A DNA stretch of 64,000 nt from Beaufortia kweichowensis. Lineage: Eukaryota > Chordata > Actinopteri > Cypriniformes > Gastromyzontidae. Location: positions 18,375,014 to 18,439,013 of the forward strand of contig CM032801.1 of the NCBI GenBank assembly GCA_019155185.1, in the 5' to 3' direction. This document shows positions 53,069 to 64,000 of the stretch, piece by piece (the first letter of the stretch is position 1; every line of letters begins with the position of its first letter). The notes beneath the pieces are model-generated. The model saw only the letters and a program-made list of their open reading frames with translations, was not told where the DNA came from and searched no databases. The position numbers were made by a program, and so were the translations under genes.

Positions 53069-55997
53069 TAGGGTTGCCACCCGTCCCGTGAAATCACGGA
53101 ATCGTCCCGTGAATTTACAGGCAAAATGATTTGTCCGTATTTTACATAGGTCCACATTATTCTGCCCCTGATTGGGTAATACTGGCTGCCATCGTTGGTT
53201 TGATTGGTTTTGTTTCAGAGTTCCATGGCCAATCAGAGTCAGAGGCGGGATGGGGGCCGCCTCAGCGGTTCTTTGACCATTTGAAGCGGCCCGGCGGAGG
53301 CGGTCAGATACTCCCAGCGTCCAAAGCGAAAGCGGATGCAAAAGTACAGACGGTAGAGTGGGAGGAATTAAATACTTGGCTGGAAAGTGTCGGTGGTAAT
53401 GACTATCAAGCCAATTGCACAATTTTGTGGCGAGTGTTCTCTGTGGCGCCGCGGTGGCCTGTCAGATGTACGTCAGCATGCCTCAGGAGAGCAACATTCG
53501 CGGAATGTTAGAGCTCACCGAAATCAGAACAGCGTCTCACAGTTCTTCATACCTCAATCATCTCCTGAAGCAGATAGTGTAATGTTTTATTTATTGATAA
53601 CCTTAGATTTCATATGCTGCCTATTAAAAATAATGTACATTAATCATGTTATAGTATGATTTGTACAGTCAGACACATAAGCATTACTTTAATAAGAGAT
53701 AAAGAGATATATTTAATACATATTTAATCAAAATATAGTACTATGTGAATAAAATAAACAACTATTTGTTATGGTTAACCAATTTAAATAATTGTATCAT
53801 TCAATACTATATTTATACAATTAACAATTATACTGAATTAACAATAGACTATATAAAACGGAATAAATAAATACATAAATATATTTACTTACCAATAATA
53901 AAAAATGTTGTTAAGTCTTTACTTAAATATGAAATGTTTGTAGATATTATGTCATTTACAGTTATCTAGGTGTGGTTTCACTGTTTGGATGGTGTTACTG
54001 CAAACAATGACAAATATTTTAGCCAAAATCGTAGTTCACAACACTCTATAAAATTACTCGAGTTAATTAGCAATTTATTATCCTACTCTCCTCTAGGTTA
54101 CAGCAGCTGAGTTAACGCAGGTGTACCACACGGTTAAACACAACCTCAGCTATAACAGTGCTGACTGTGGACACAAGCTCAACCAAAAGATTCTGCATGA
54201 CTCCAAAATCATAAAGAAAATGTCTCTTGGGAGAACAAAGGCAGAAGCAATGGTGAAAGACATCCTTGCTCCAAAGGCAGTGGCTGATGTTGTTGACATC
54301 TTAACATCAAGTAAACCCCTCCCATTCTCCATTCAGACGGATGCATCAAATAAAGGGAACAGGAAGATGTTTCCCCTTGCTGTACAGTACTTCAGGCCAG
54401 AAACTGGGATCTGCAACAAAATGCTTGATTTTGGAGAGAATGCAGATGAGTCAGCTGCTGGGATTATGGATTACATAGAACAATCCCTTGATAAATTTGG
54501 CTTATCGTTAGATCAAGTTACAGCATATAGTGCAGACAATACTAATGTAAATTATGGAATCCATAATTCTGTCTTCACCAACCTAAAGAAAAAGCAAAAA
54601 GGTCTCCTGGAAGGGAACTGCCATGCCCATATTGTGCACAATACAGTGAAGCATGCTCTCGACCAGCTCACTGTAGATGTGGAAAATGTTGTGCTGAAGG
54701 TCTATGGCCACTTCTCCACATCTGCCAAACGAAGGGAATCTCTCAAAGAGGTTTGCCAGTTCTGTGATGTGAAGTTTACCTCCTGTTCTCCAATAACATC
54801 CTCTCCCTCTTTGAGGATGTTGTAAAGAAGCTGGAAAATGATTCAACCACCTGTGTTGAGCTGTATTCCATCATGTCTACCTTCAAGCAAAACTTGCACA
54901 GAGAAGAGATGACCAGTTTATGGCTACTTAACAACAAAAGTGAAGCTGCAGCATCTTCTCCCACATGATGCAGATAGGGCAGGGGCAGATTTCACAGCAT
55001 TTCTCAACACAGCAATCTCATACATTGAGAAATGGTTTGACTTTTCAGAGGACAACTGGCTGTTCTCCTGCAACCTCTCTCTGAACCATGGCATGCTTTC
55101 CTTTCAGCGACACTGAGAGGATCATTAATAAGCTCAACCTCATCCAAAAGTCAGCATGGATGAACTTTATGATGAATGCACCACAACAAATAGCATTCTG
55201 AAGGGGCTCAGAGATGCAGAGGCTGTCCATCATCAGTCACATCTTAAGCATCCCAGCATCCACTGGTTATGTGGAAAGGATCTTTCTATAATGACCAACA
55301 AATGGAGTGACAGCAGGAACAGGTGCTCTGTGGAGCTCATTAGGAGTGAGCTCTTGATCACTCCTCAACTTTGAGCAGTCCTGTTCAGAGTTTTACTGTA
55401 GCTGTTTGAAAGACAAACAGCTGCTCAGTGCTGCACAGGTGACAAAAGTACACTTATAAAAAAAGTTGGCCTGACATGCTCCAATACTGCACACAATTTA
55501 TGATGTTATTATGTTCATGATGTTCATGGAAGATCCTTTGCCAATCTCTTCCACTATATATATATATTTTTCCCAATATACTTTTTTGAGTATCAAAGCA
55601 TTTGTTTAATTTATAATTACTAAGTTATGGATCTGTTAATTTAATAAGTTAATAAAATACGTTTCACATCTCACAAGTTCCTCCAAAAGCTTATTTTTTG
55701 TGGTCTCACTCACACTTTGTTTATTATTGTCATAGCTGTGTATTCAATATGTCCACTTAAGTTGTGATAGTGAGAGACAGACTGCATCTGATTTCACACT
55801 GATTTCAATAGCAGATATCTTATTATAATGTCCATTGGTATCAATGTTAATATTTTTATGAAAACATGTTTTAAGTTATGATATACCACCACTGGCATGC
55901 CATCGGGACTGTGGTCATCGTGGCCCCGCCCCCGAGGGGTGTGGCCACCGCTGTGGCAGGCGTCCCTTATTTTTCTGTATTGAAGGTGGCAACCCTA
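53069..55997 (+). mobile_element. hAT-type transposon with broken transposase
   Basis: The ends are inverted: TAGGGTTGCCACC at 53069 and GGTGGCAACCCTA ending at 55997. The flanks CACTCAGT (53061-53068) and CACTCACG (55998-56005) agree in 6 of 8 bases, consistent with a hAT 8-bp duplication that has decayed. Transposase remains on the plus strand are described separately. The insertion lies at the upstream end of Tx1/L1 copy A. Confidence 0.82.
53240..55374 (+). pseudogene. hAT-type transposase, fragmented
   Basis: The first part (about 53240-53570) reads VQTVEWEELNTWLESVGGND and then, across a frameshift, GLSDVRQHASGEQHSRNVRA, a BED/C2H2-like DNA-binding region. After an AT-rich gap (about 53580-54090), a long frame (54121-54825) reads YHTVKHNLSYNSADCGHKLN, SLGRTKAEAMVKDILAPKAV, PFSIQTDASNKGNRKMFPLA and VTAYSADNTNVNYGIHNSV, with two Asp positions of the hAT catalytic centre (TDASNKGN and SADNTN). 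Later pieces to 55374 show SIMTNKWSDSRNRCSVELIR, the C-terminal dimerisation region. Frame breaks near 54790-55160 make it inactive. Confidence 0.8.
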
Positions 55998-56100
55998 CAC
56001 TCACGCTCAACACCCTCACTGGAAACAAACGAGAGAGAGAGAGAGACAGAGAGAGAGAGACAGAGAGAGAGAGAGAGGTCATGCACAACATGAGCTCCTG
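55998..56100. repeat. GA-rich low-complexity tract
   Basis: AGAGAGAGAGAGAGACAGAG-type repeats at about 56031-56078, at the junction between the hAT element and the 5' region of the following LINE. Confidence 0.7.
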
Positions 56101-56753
56101 AATTCTACTCAGTTTCTTGCTTTTAAAATGAGGTAAATCAAAAGAAAATATACAAAATTAAATAAAAATGTAATTGTGAACACAAGTTCACTTTAAATAG
56201 ATAAAAGTTAATTTTAGGCAAAATAACCTGGAGAACAAGGAAAACTATCAAAACTTTGGACAGAATAACACAGAACTGGAGTGAGATTCTACAAGAGGAC
56301 ATCAGAAGAAATTACAACTTGAACACAAATAGCCATTTTCAACATGGATGTATGTTTCATTTAATACAATGGATTTAACTAAAATAAGTTTCTCTTCAAA
56401 CAACAAGGAGAAAATAGCAAGTAAAGGACAAACCAAACCAGAAAACAAAGAAAGACCTTTAACTTTAACCTTTGATGGAGGTAAGACAATAAGAACCACT
56501 CACTCAAAATATCTTCATATACCAGCGTAAAGAAGAATAGCATAAAAGGAAAATATCTGGAAAAACTAAAAAAAAAAAACATTTAAAATTTAAAAAACAT
56601 TTATATAATCTTTACAAACTCACCTAACCAAAATTACCTCAACACCCAAAACCCTGGAACTACATTAACTTAAAATAACAATAGCAGTTGACCACTGGCA
56701 TTTACACCTCCTGATTGGATTAACTGAGCTATCACAATCAATATCAAAGACCT

Positions 56754-58520
56754 GTGAATTGTACCATCATGGCAACATCAGCAATGGGGACAGGAGCTCA
56801 CACCTTTGACTACCCCCCAGACATCCAGTCTGAGAAGAGCAGACAACAACACAAACTAAAAACACAAAAGGAAAACCCAGAGATACTTTTTAAAGACACT
56901 TCATGCAGTAAGGGTAAAACCATCACCACCAACCTGCTCTTCTACACAGAGCGCACAACTGTCTGGCACACAGCTTTCTGCAGAACCTTTCAATATCACA
57001 CCAAACATGGAATCTGCAAAGGCAGACAACTGTGTATCTATGAAGACCCAGATAAAGACCCAGAGAACAGGCACCTGACAGTCAACCTCTATCAAAATGG
57101 GACTGTAATGATACAAGGAAACAATGCTGCTCTTATACAAATGGAACAATTTTTTTAGTTTTTAAAAGAAGAGGTGGATAGAGAGAAAACAAACCTCAGC
57201 AAAAATAACCCTACAAACACACCAGAGGCAAAACTGAATGAGACCTCCCCTCATGACAGTACAGAAAACAGAACCACCCCAGACAACACAGAAACCATCA
57301 TCCTTCCCCCAAGCCCAGGAATACACAACACAGTTTCCCAACTGCAGCACAGTCTAGCACTGCTGGAAGTGGAAATAGTGGAACTGAGCGAGCATGTTCA
57401 TGCCCAGACCACTAAGGACTCTGAACAACTCAGAGACCAGTTGGGCCAGATAAGAAATCAGACGAAAATATCAATCCAGGAGCTAAAGGGAGGAAAGGAA
57501 ACACTATCACAAGACAAAGAAACAACCAAAAGAGACCTCAGAGAACTCAAAGGGATAATGAGGACGGAACTCTCAGAAATAAAAGAAAACATGATGAGAG
57601 AACTCACAGGTTTCAAAGTTGAATTACTCCAAAGGGACACACAGATAGAGACCCTTACAACACAGATGAGGCATCTCTGCACCCCTCCAAACACTCAAAA
57701 GAGCAAAGCCCCACCCTCCCCCTCGCCTACACAGTCAAACTCCAGCAGACCTGCAACACTCACCAAACCATCACAGTCCAACAACAGCCAGAGAAAAGCA
57801 GAAACACCTGCAACTCCCAGCAACTCAGAGGAAAAGCACCAGAAAACAGCAACAACCACAACCCCGGATGGAAAACTGTCTGTGAATACAGAGACAGACA
57901 TTGCAATCCTCATGGACTCAAATGGGAAGTTCCTGCAAGGAGAAAAACTGTTCCCAGGCAGAAAAATAACAAAACTCTGGTGTCCAAAAACAGATGATGC
58001 TGTCAGGATACTTACTAACTCGAGCTTTGGCACACCCTCACACATCATCATACACACAGGCACAAATGATCTGAGAAGCAAGCAGAGACATCCACCCAGA
58101 CACCATCCAGAGAGTCAATGCTGACATCTCTAAAGGATGTGCACGCCTGCCCAACGTGCACCTGGCTCATCACCCCACCATCACAATAAGAGACCTGTAT
58201 GACCATGTCCACATAAGAAAAGAAAAAATCAACGTGTTTGCAAAATCACTGAAAGACACAGCATGGGGCAGACAAAACACCTCAACCTCCTTCAGACACC
58301 AACAGTCTCACCACAGAGAACGGCCACCACCCCTGATAGGACAATACTGGGGACCCTCACCCCGCACCAACACCCATCTCAGAACACACCATGAAGCAGT
58401 TCACTGCCACAGACCTCTGCCATCACCAGATCACCAGCAAAAACCCCGAACCGCACCAGACCACCATATGAGACCTTCACCAACAGAAAAACTCAAGGCA
58501 GAGAAGCATAACAAGTAAGA
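56754..58520 (+). pseudogene. LINE ORF1 with SGNH-esterase-like domain
   Basis: The first part (56754-57155) ends HLTVNLYQNGTVMIQGNNAA. A single in-frame TAG at 57156-57158 is followed in the same frame by the rest (57174-58124): a Glu/Lys-rich coiled coil (about 57390-57660), a Pro/Ser/Thr-rich linker, then ETDIAILMDSNGKFLQGEKL and HIIIHTGTNDLRS, which fit the D-S and G-T-N-D blocks of SGNH hydrolases found in ORF1 of several LINE groups. A one-base loss near 58085 shifts the frame; the rest (GCARLPNVHLAHHPTITIRD, AKSLKDTAWGRQ) continues at 58120-58520. The protein would package the LINE RNA. Confidence 0.8.
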
Positions 58521-58837
58521 CACCACAACCCATAGAAACTTCCTCAACTCATCCACCTACTGCTGACAACACAAACTCAGCCCCGCTCCAACACCCCAGG
58601 AGCTACGCCCAGACCCTCAAAGGTCAGGCAAAGACACTGGAGATGAGGGAAATCAGACAGCTGCTAAACTACATCAGTCTTCAGCTGACAGCATGACATC
58701 GGCACACCACACAAACTTCTGCTTGAAAATGGAAAAAAACAAAACATAAACAAACCCTTTATATACTCCATATATAGTAAATTAGAAAATAATTACCTCT
58801 ATTTTTGAAAGCAAGAACTCTACACCTTGATCTCACA

Positions 58838-61800
58838 CATGACTCTGTCAATATCAGTGTGGAATATCCAAGGCTTGAAGTCAACAGCCTTTGGCCTGAA
58901 GAGCACAAACACAGAGTTCCTGAAGAGCATTAAGGAAATGGACATCATAATTCTACAGGAGACATGGAGCAGGACAGACACCATCACCCACTGCCCACCC
59001 AACTACAGAGAAATCAGCGTACCATCACAAAAACTCAGCACAGTCCGACAGGGCAGAGACTCTGGAGGACAAATAATCTGGTATAAATGTAAACTCCACA
59101 ACCACATCAGCACCGTAAGACTGCAAATACTACATCTGGCTTAAAATACACAAAGAACTACTCTCGTCCAGAAAAGATACATTCCTGTGTGCCATATACA
59201 TCCCACCATCAGAGTCAGCTGCATTACTACAGTGAAGACACGTTCTCCACACTGGAGAAAGAGAAGAGTCACTTCCAGGCCCAGGGAAACGTGCTCATCT
59301 GCGGAGACCTGAACGCAAGAACAGGATTACAGCCGGACTTCACAGACACACAAGGAAGTAAATATATAAACAGTAAACTGACGTGTATAAATAACACATT
59401 CTCCCACATTCACAGAAATAACCATGACCACATTGTAAATAAGAATGGGAAAGATCTCCTGCAGCTGTGTTGAAGCTTGGGTCTGTACATCATCAACGGT
59501 AGGTTACGAGGAGACACTTTAGGGAGATTCACTTTTTGCTCACCTCTTGGGAATAGTACAGTAGATTACATGATAACAGATATAGACACTTCATCTCTCA
59601 GATCATTCACTGTTAGAGAACTAACCCCTCTGTCTGATCACAGTCCAATTACCGTATATCTCAAAAAGACAGAAAATAACATTAACACAGAGCCCAGTAA
59701 GCTGTATAACATCAGAAAACCATACAGATGGGCTGAAAACAGTGCAGAAGAATATCAAAAAGCACTTAGCAGTCCAAAAATACAAGCGCTGCTAGATAAC
59801 TTTCTAAATAACACATACACTCACACTAAAGAAGGCGTCAACCTAGCTGTAAAAGATATAAATTACATATTTGAAAAATCAGCAAAACAATCAAAACTGA
59901 AAACAAAAAACAGAAAAAAACAGATACCCAAAAATGACAGAAATTGGTTTGATCAGGACTGCCAAACTATTCGCAAAAATCTAAGAACACTGTCAAATCA
60001 GAAACACAGAGATCCAAATAATACAGAGATACGCCTTCTTTACTGTGAAACACTGAAACAATACAAACATACACTCAGAACCAAAAAAGCACAATACACC
60101 CAAAAACAGCTAACAATAATTGAGAAGTCACTAAACACAAACCAATTTTGGGATAACTGGAACAATTTGAAAAAAACTGATCATGAAGAATTGGCCATTC
60201 AAAATGGAGAAATATGGGAAAATCATTTCCAAACATTGTTTCATAGAGTACAGACAGACACAAACTGTAAGCAAAATCAAATAACTGAACAACTGGAAAA
60301 ACTAGAATTGGCAATAAAAGATAACCAAAACCCATTAGACTTCCCATTAACTGAAAAAGAACTTAAAGAAAAAATAAAAAAGCTTGAACTCAAAAAATCA
60401 TCTGGACCTGATGGTATATTAAACGAAATGATAAAACATACAAGCACTAACTTTCAACTAGCCATTTTAAAACTATTCAATGTGGTTCTGAGTGTCGGTC
60501 ACATCCCTGACATCTGGAATCATGGCTTGATAACACCCATATTTAAAAATGGAGATAAATTCGATCATTTGTGTGAGCAGCAACCTGGGAAAATTATTCT
60601 GTAGTTTAATAAATGCCCGACTCTTAGACTTCATCTGTCACGGACACGCCAGGTTTCCCGAACTCAATCACAGCGATCTCCCTCTCCCGAATTCTGATTG
60701 TCCACACCTGCACTTCATTACCCCACTGGCATATAAGACTCACTCCCGTGCATTCATCGTCCGGTCTGGTTGTTGCTGAACTAAGGACTTACCTGTATTC
60801 TCTCTGTGTTGGATTACTCACCAGCCTCTTAGTTGCCTCATCGTCTCCTGTGTGTGTTTTCCTAGTCATCTCCTCGTCTTCTGTGCTCCAGTCGATCTCC
60901 ATCTCTTTGTCACTGCAAGTTGTCAAGGACTGTATTAGTTCCATTACTTCCTGCTTTCTCTTGTTGTCATCATTACTCTGCTGTGTTGAAATAAATACCC
61001 CTTGCTGTGATCCGTTGTCTCTCTCCCTTCTGTGGCGTAACATCATCATCACACATAATGTTCTAAGCCAAAGTCAAATAGGATTTTTACCAAATTACCG
61101 CACATCAGATCACATTTACACATTACACACTTTAATTGAAAAACATGTTAACCAAGATAAAGGTAAAATATACGCATGCTTTATTGACTTTAAAAAAGCA
61201 TTTGATTCAATTTGGCACCAAGGGCTATTTTACAAACTTATTGAAAGTGGCATAGGCGGTAAAACCTATGACCTTATCAAATCAATGTACACCGAAAGTA
61301 AATGCGGCATAAAAATCTGCACAAAACGTACAAGATATCTTTCCCAGGAGCGTGACGTGAGACAGGGTTGCTGTTTAAGCCCAACATTGTTTAACATTTA
61401 TATCAATGAACTGGCAACCAGTCTGGAGCGATCATCAGCCCCTGGTCTCACCCTACACGACTCACAAATCAAATGTCTGCTCTATGCAGATGATCTGCTT
61501 CTGTTGTCTCCCACTGAACACGGCTTACAACAGAACCTGAATCTGCTAGAACAATACTGTCAGTAAACCTTAACAAAACTAACATTATGATCTTTCAGAA
61601 AAGACCCAGATCACAGGGAACACAACACACATTTACATTAGGCACTAACCAGATAACACACACGTCACACTACAACTACCTGGGTTTAAAAATCACATCC
61701 ACAGGAAACTTTAACCCTGCTGTGAATGAACTGAGAGATAAAGCCCTTCTATGCCATTAAACGTCAATGTCCTATAGAGATCCCAACTAGAATTTGGCTG

Positions 61801-62450
61801 AAAATAAAAGAATCAGTAATTGAGCCGATTGCTCTCTATGGAAGTGAGGTGTGGGGTCCGCTGACAAACCCAAATCAAGATTTAACCAAATGGGAAAAAC
61901 ACCCGATTGAAAGCCTGCATGCAGAACTCAGAAAATATATTACATGTGCACAGACACACAACAAATAACGCATGCAGGGCAGAATTAGGCAAATATCCAC
62001 TAATCATAAAAATACAAAAAAGAGCAATCAAATTCTGGAAACATCTGAAACTCAGTGACCCCCGCTCATATCATTATAAAGCCCTGAAATACCAAGAGAT
62101 GAGCAAAGAAACCATCTGATCCAGAACTTCACTAACATCTACTGACAATCATCACACTGAAGATCTGAATCACAACAATACTGACAAAATTAAATTAAAT
62201 CTAATTACAGCACAAATGAAAGAAAATTACATTAGTCATTGGAAACATCAAACACAACAACAAAGTAAAATGAAATGTTATTTGGCCCTCAATAGAGAAT
62301 ATTGTATGGCAGACTATCTGTACACAGTGTCAGATAAAAAACTGAGAGCCACGTTGATGAGATACAGACTCAGTGGACACAAGCTGACTATAGAGACGGG
62401 CAGACACAGAAAAACATGTTGTGTCAACACTGTGATCTGAACCAGATCGA
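58838..62450 (+). pseudogene. LINE ORF2: APE endonuclease and reverse transcriptase
   Basis: Endonuclease blocks: SISVWNIQGLKSTAFGLKST and DIIILQETWS (58839-59000), GNVLICGDLNARTGLQPDF (59285-59340) and LTPLSDHSPITVYL (59620-59665). An in-frame TGA lies at 59471-59473. RT: LKKSSGPDGILNEMIK (60390-60436), then a split by the solo LTR; QSQIGFLPNYRTSDHIYTLH after 61070, catalytic FIDFKKAFDSIWHQGL, RDVRQGCCLSPTLFNIYIN, and YADD at about 61493-61504. Downstream C-terminal pieces at 61740-62440 are shifted between frames. It would nick target DNA and copy the LINE RNA; here it is inactive. Confidence 0.82.
60636..61042 (+). mobile_element. Solo LTR inside the LINE RT
   Basis: 407 bp from TGTCACGGACACGCC to GTGGCGTAACA with a perfect target duplication TCATC (60631-60635 and 61043-61047). 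Removing it restores the RT frame across the site (ARLLDF on the left, THNVLSQSQ on the right). It contains GCATATAAGACTC (TATA-like) near 60729 and AAATAAATACC near 60989 as a poly(A) motif. Confidence 0.92.
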
Positions 62451-62940
62451 GACAGAACTGCACTGAACTAACAGAATGCACAAAATATACAGACATTCGG
62501 ACAGTGTTTTATGAGAAAATAAAGTGCATCCAGCACACGTTTGAAACTCTATGAAACGATGAGAAGCTGCAGTTATCTGTTAGGAGAACACAAGGACTGC
62601 TGTGTGTTAGCAGCACAATATGTGTCTGTCTGTCATAACAAAAGAGAAAATACTTCATCTGTCCTGATCTGATGTTTCACACATGTGGAGATAAACTGAT
62701 GCTCATTTTATATCACACTGCTCTTATATTACTGTCACTGTATTATTTTACTTGAATGTATATTTTGCTTTTATTCTTTAATTTTTTTATTCTATTTAAT
62801 TCTATAGATAAATGTTACTTTTATTTTAACTTTTTCTTTGTACATAATTTGCACTATTTGTATGCAGCCCAGCTGCAATTGCTTTGGCAATACAATTGTA
62901 CAATTTTGTCATGCCAATAAAGCACACTTAAATTGAAAAT

Positions 62941-63352
62941 TGAGACTTAAACTTATATTGAGAGACCGGTGCAGAAAGAGAGAGAGAGAGTTAAATTACA
63001 TTAGCCAAATCATTGAAAAAAGAGTAATGATTGGTGATTTGTTTTACACTCTGCACTGGTTCTACATAAATGATAATGTTTCAGTTAACTGCTGATATTA
63101 TAGAAAAGCACATGCAAACAAAATCATTTAAATCAGTAAATTGAAATGAAATGAAAGTGTTGTGAGTCTAATGGAGTTATAGGACAGCTATCACTGCTAA
63201 CAGAACCTTTAAAACAGAAATCACATTGAAAGTGTTTCCTGCACAGAGAAACTTATATTTTAGACACTTTTTGATTTATTCATTTATTTTGTTCATTACA
63301 GAGCATTAGCTGTTTTTATACATTGCATTATTATAAGTCTTAAGTTACTTAC
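62941..63352 (-). other. Immunoglobulin intron with duplicated segment (copy 2)
   Basis: The part 63119-63278 is nearly identical to 46064-46235. A small GA run lies at 62977-62990. No gene frame is visible. The order (duplicated segment left of an immunoglobulin exon) indicates a second copy of the same gene family. Confidence 0.6.
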
Positions 63353-63476
63353 CAGAGACATTAACATAATAATTTCTGAGTAAGACTCCGTCTTCACTGC
63401 TGACTGACTGTATTGTGTAAATTCCATCATGTGTCTTTCTGATGTTTGTGATGGTGAGATCTCCAGTCTCACGGTT
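63353..63476 (-). pseudogene. Immunoglobulin V-type exon E, cut by an element
   Basis: On the minus strand the exon begins within the domain at NRETGDLTITNIRKTHDGIY and goes on TIQSVSSEDGVLLRNYYVNV to a GTAAGTAAC donor in phase 1. The GDLTI and DGIY strands match exons A-D. The front half is missing because an LTR-like sequence starts at 63477 (TGTTACGCCCCC). If the front half exists, it lies beyond the window. Confidence 0.7.
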
Positions 63477-64000
63477 TGTTACGCCCCCTAATGATTCGGG
63501 GTATGAGAAGGTGTAAACATAATAAAACTCTATAACTTAACCCCCCCTGAGACCAATTGCTGCAAACAAACACAGGGACAACTGCTGACGTTTCAAAAAT
63601 TAGTGGTTCGCTTTATTTACAATCACCTATGTGTATTTACATTAACATTTATTCATCTAGCAGACATGAATAAATGTATTGATTCCAATATATACAATAT
63701 CTGTAAAGACTAAAAGAGAAAGAAAAACCAACAAGTCAACAGGAAGAAACACAAGCGGTGCTTAAACCAAAGAAAATAACAAAACCAAACACATGCTAAC
63801 TAAATCCAACCCTCTAAGCTACCTAGAAACAAAAGAAAGAAAACAAAATTGCTCTAACTACCTAACAAACATAAATACATAGAGTAGCACCCGCTCCTTA
63901 CCTGGTGTATATAACATGTTTAAATCTGCGTGAATGAAATATGTATGCCACGTGACGTTCTCTCCTTCCACTTCCCTCCGGTTTATTGAAACATAAATCA
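63477..64000 (-). mobile_element. LTR-like element, left end, runs off window
   Basis: Starts TGTTACGCCCCCTAATGATT, which on the minus strand reads as an LTR end (GGGGGCGTAACA). It cuts the V exon E at 63476. The rest is AT-rich and noncoding up to the window end. The target duplication cannot be tested because the right end is not in the window. Confidence 0.55.

Larger units (their letters stand above)
56100..62940 (+). mobile_element. I/Nimb-like LINE, near full length
   Basis: Plus-strand non-LTR element with a 5' UTR (56100-56753), ORF1 with an esterase-like domain, ORF2 with APE and RT, and a 3' UTR ending near CCAATAAAGCACACTTAAA (62915-62933). It is interrupted at 60636-61042 by a solo LTR. 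All ORFs are damaged by stops or shifts, but the layout is complete. Assignment to the I group (Nimb-like) rests on the RT wording (RQGCCLSPTLFNIYINELA, LLYADDLLLLSPT) and C-terminal TNNACRAELGKYPLIIKIQK. Confidence 0.78.

Noticed and set aside
57695..58081. Minus-strand 128-codon ORF
   Set aside because: Antisense of the Pro/Thr-rich and esterase-like part of LINE ORF1.

Overview
The window looks like a transposon-dense, gene-poor stretch of a teleost genome. A cyprinid is most likely, but I infer this only from the repeat mix: L2/CR1-type LINEs with TTGAA tails, chromodomain Ty3/Gypsy elements, BEL/Pao, Tx1-type L1, a Nimb-like LINE, hAT and Tc1/IS630 elements. No bacterial or organellar signal is present. 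Only one host gene looks complete: a single-exon trace amine-associated receptor (TAAR, 13337-14332, +). A second host locus, on the minus strand (39.6-46 kb and 63.4 kb), is a cluster of V-type immunoglobulin exons of CD2/SLAM type. Most of its exons are damaged or split by transposons.

Layout. 1-6.4 kb: an L2-type LINE tail, a tRNA-derived SINE, LTR scraps, a degenerate tandem repeat and a possible MITE. 6.48-11.93 kb: a chromodomain Ty3/Gypsy element with both LTRs and a 5-bp target duplication (ACCAT), carrying internal copied segments. 13.2-14.4 kb: TAAR gene with TATA box and poly(A) signal. 15.6-17.6 kb: second L2 copy. 17.7-19.8 kb: IS630/mariner-like element with long inverted repeats, itself split by an L1 3' fragment. 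19.9-20.25 kb: Tc1 transposase fragment. 20.25-33.0 kb: four-level nest. A plus-strand L2-type LINE is split by a minus-strand L2 copy, which is split by a 1.7-kb noncoding TG...CA unit, which is split by a recent 7.5-kb BEL/Pao element. 34.35-34.73 kb: solo LTR. 35.3-39.1 kb: hAT element (8-bp TSD CGTGTGAT) that received a second Gypsy element (TSD CCAGT), now lacking most of its 3' half.

39.6-45.1 kb: immunoglobulin exons. One is cut in two by a 3.9-kb element with CACAGTAAAT termini, which carries a decayed multi-exon gene of the fish PB1/SAMD3-like family and a solo LTR. 46.3-53.1 kb: two head-to-tail minus-strand Tx1/L1 LINE copies, with a solo LTR in the larger. 53.07-56.0 kb: hAT element with a broken transposase. 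56.1-62.9 kb: plus-strand I/Nimb-like LINE with an SGNH-esterase ORF1 and an APE-RT ORF2, split by a solo LTR. 63.1-64.0 kb: duplicated intron sequence and another immunoglobulin exon, cut by a further LTR-like element running off the window.

The strongest lead for something little described is the CACAGTAAAT element carrying a host-like PB1/SAMD3-type gene inside an immunoglobulin exon. Also notable are the copied segments in the first Gypsy element (a duplicated RT active-site segment placed in RNase H, and flanking host DNA copied into the 3' LTR) and the unclassified 1.7-kb unit around the BEL insertion. All family names come from reading motifs, not from database searches.
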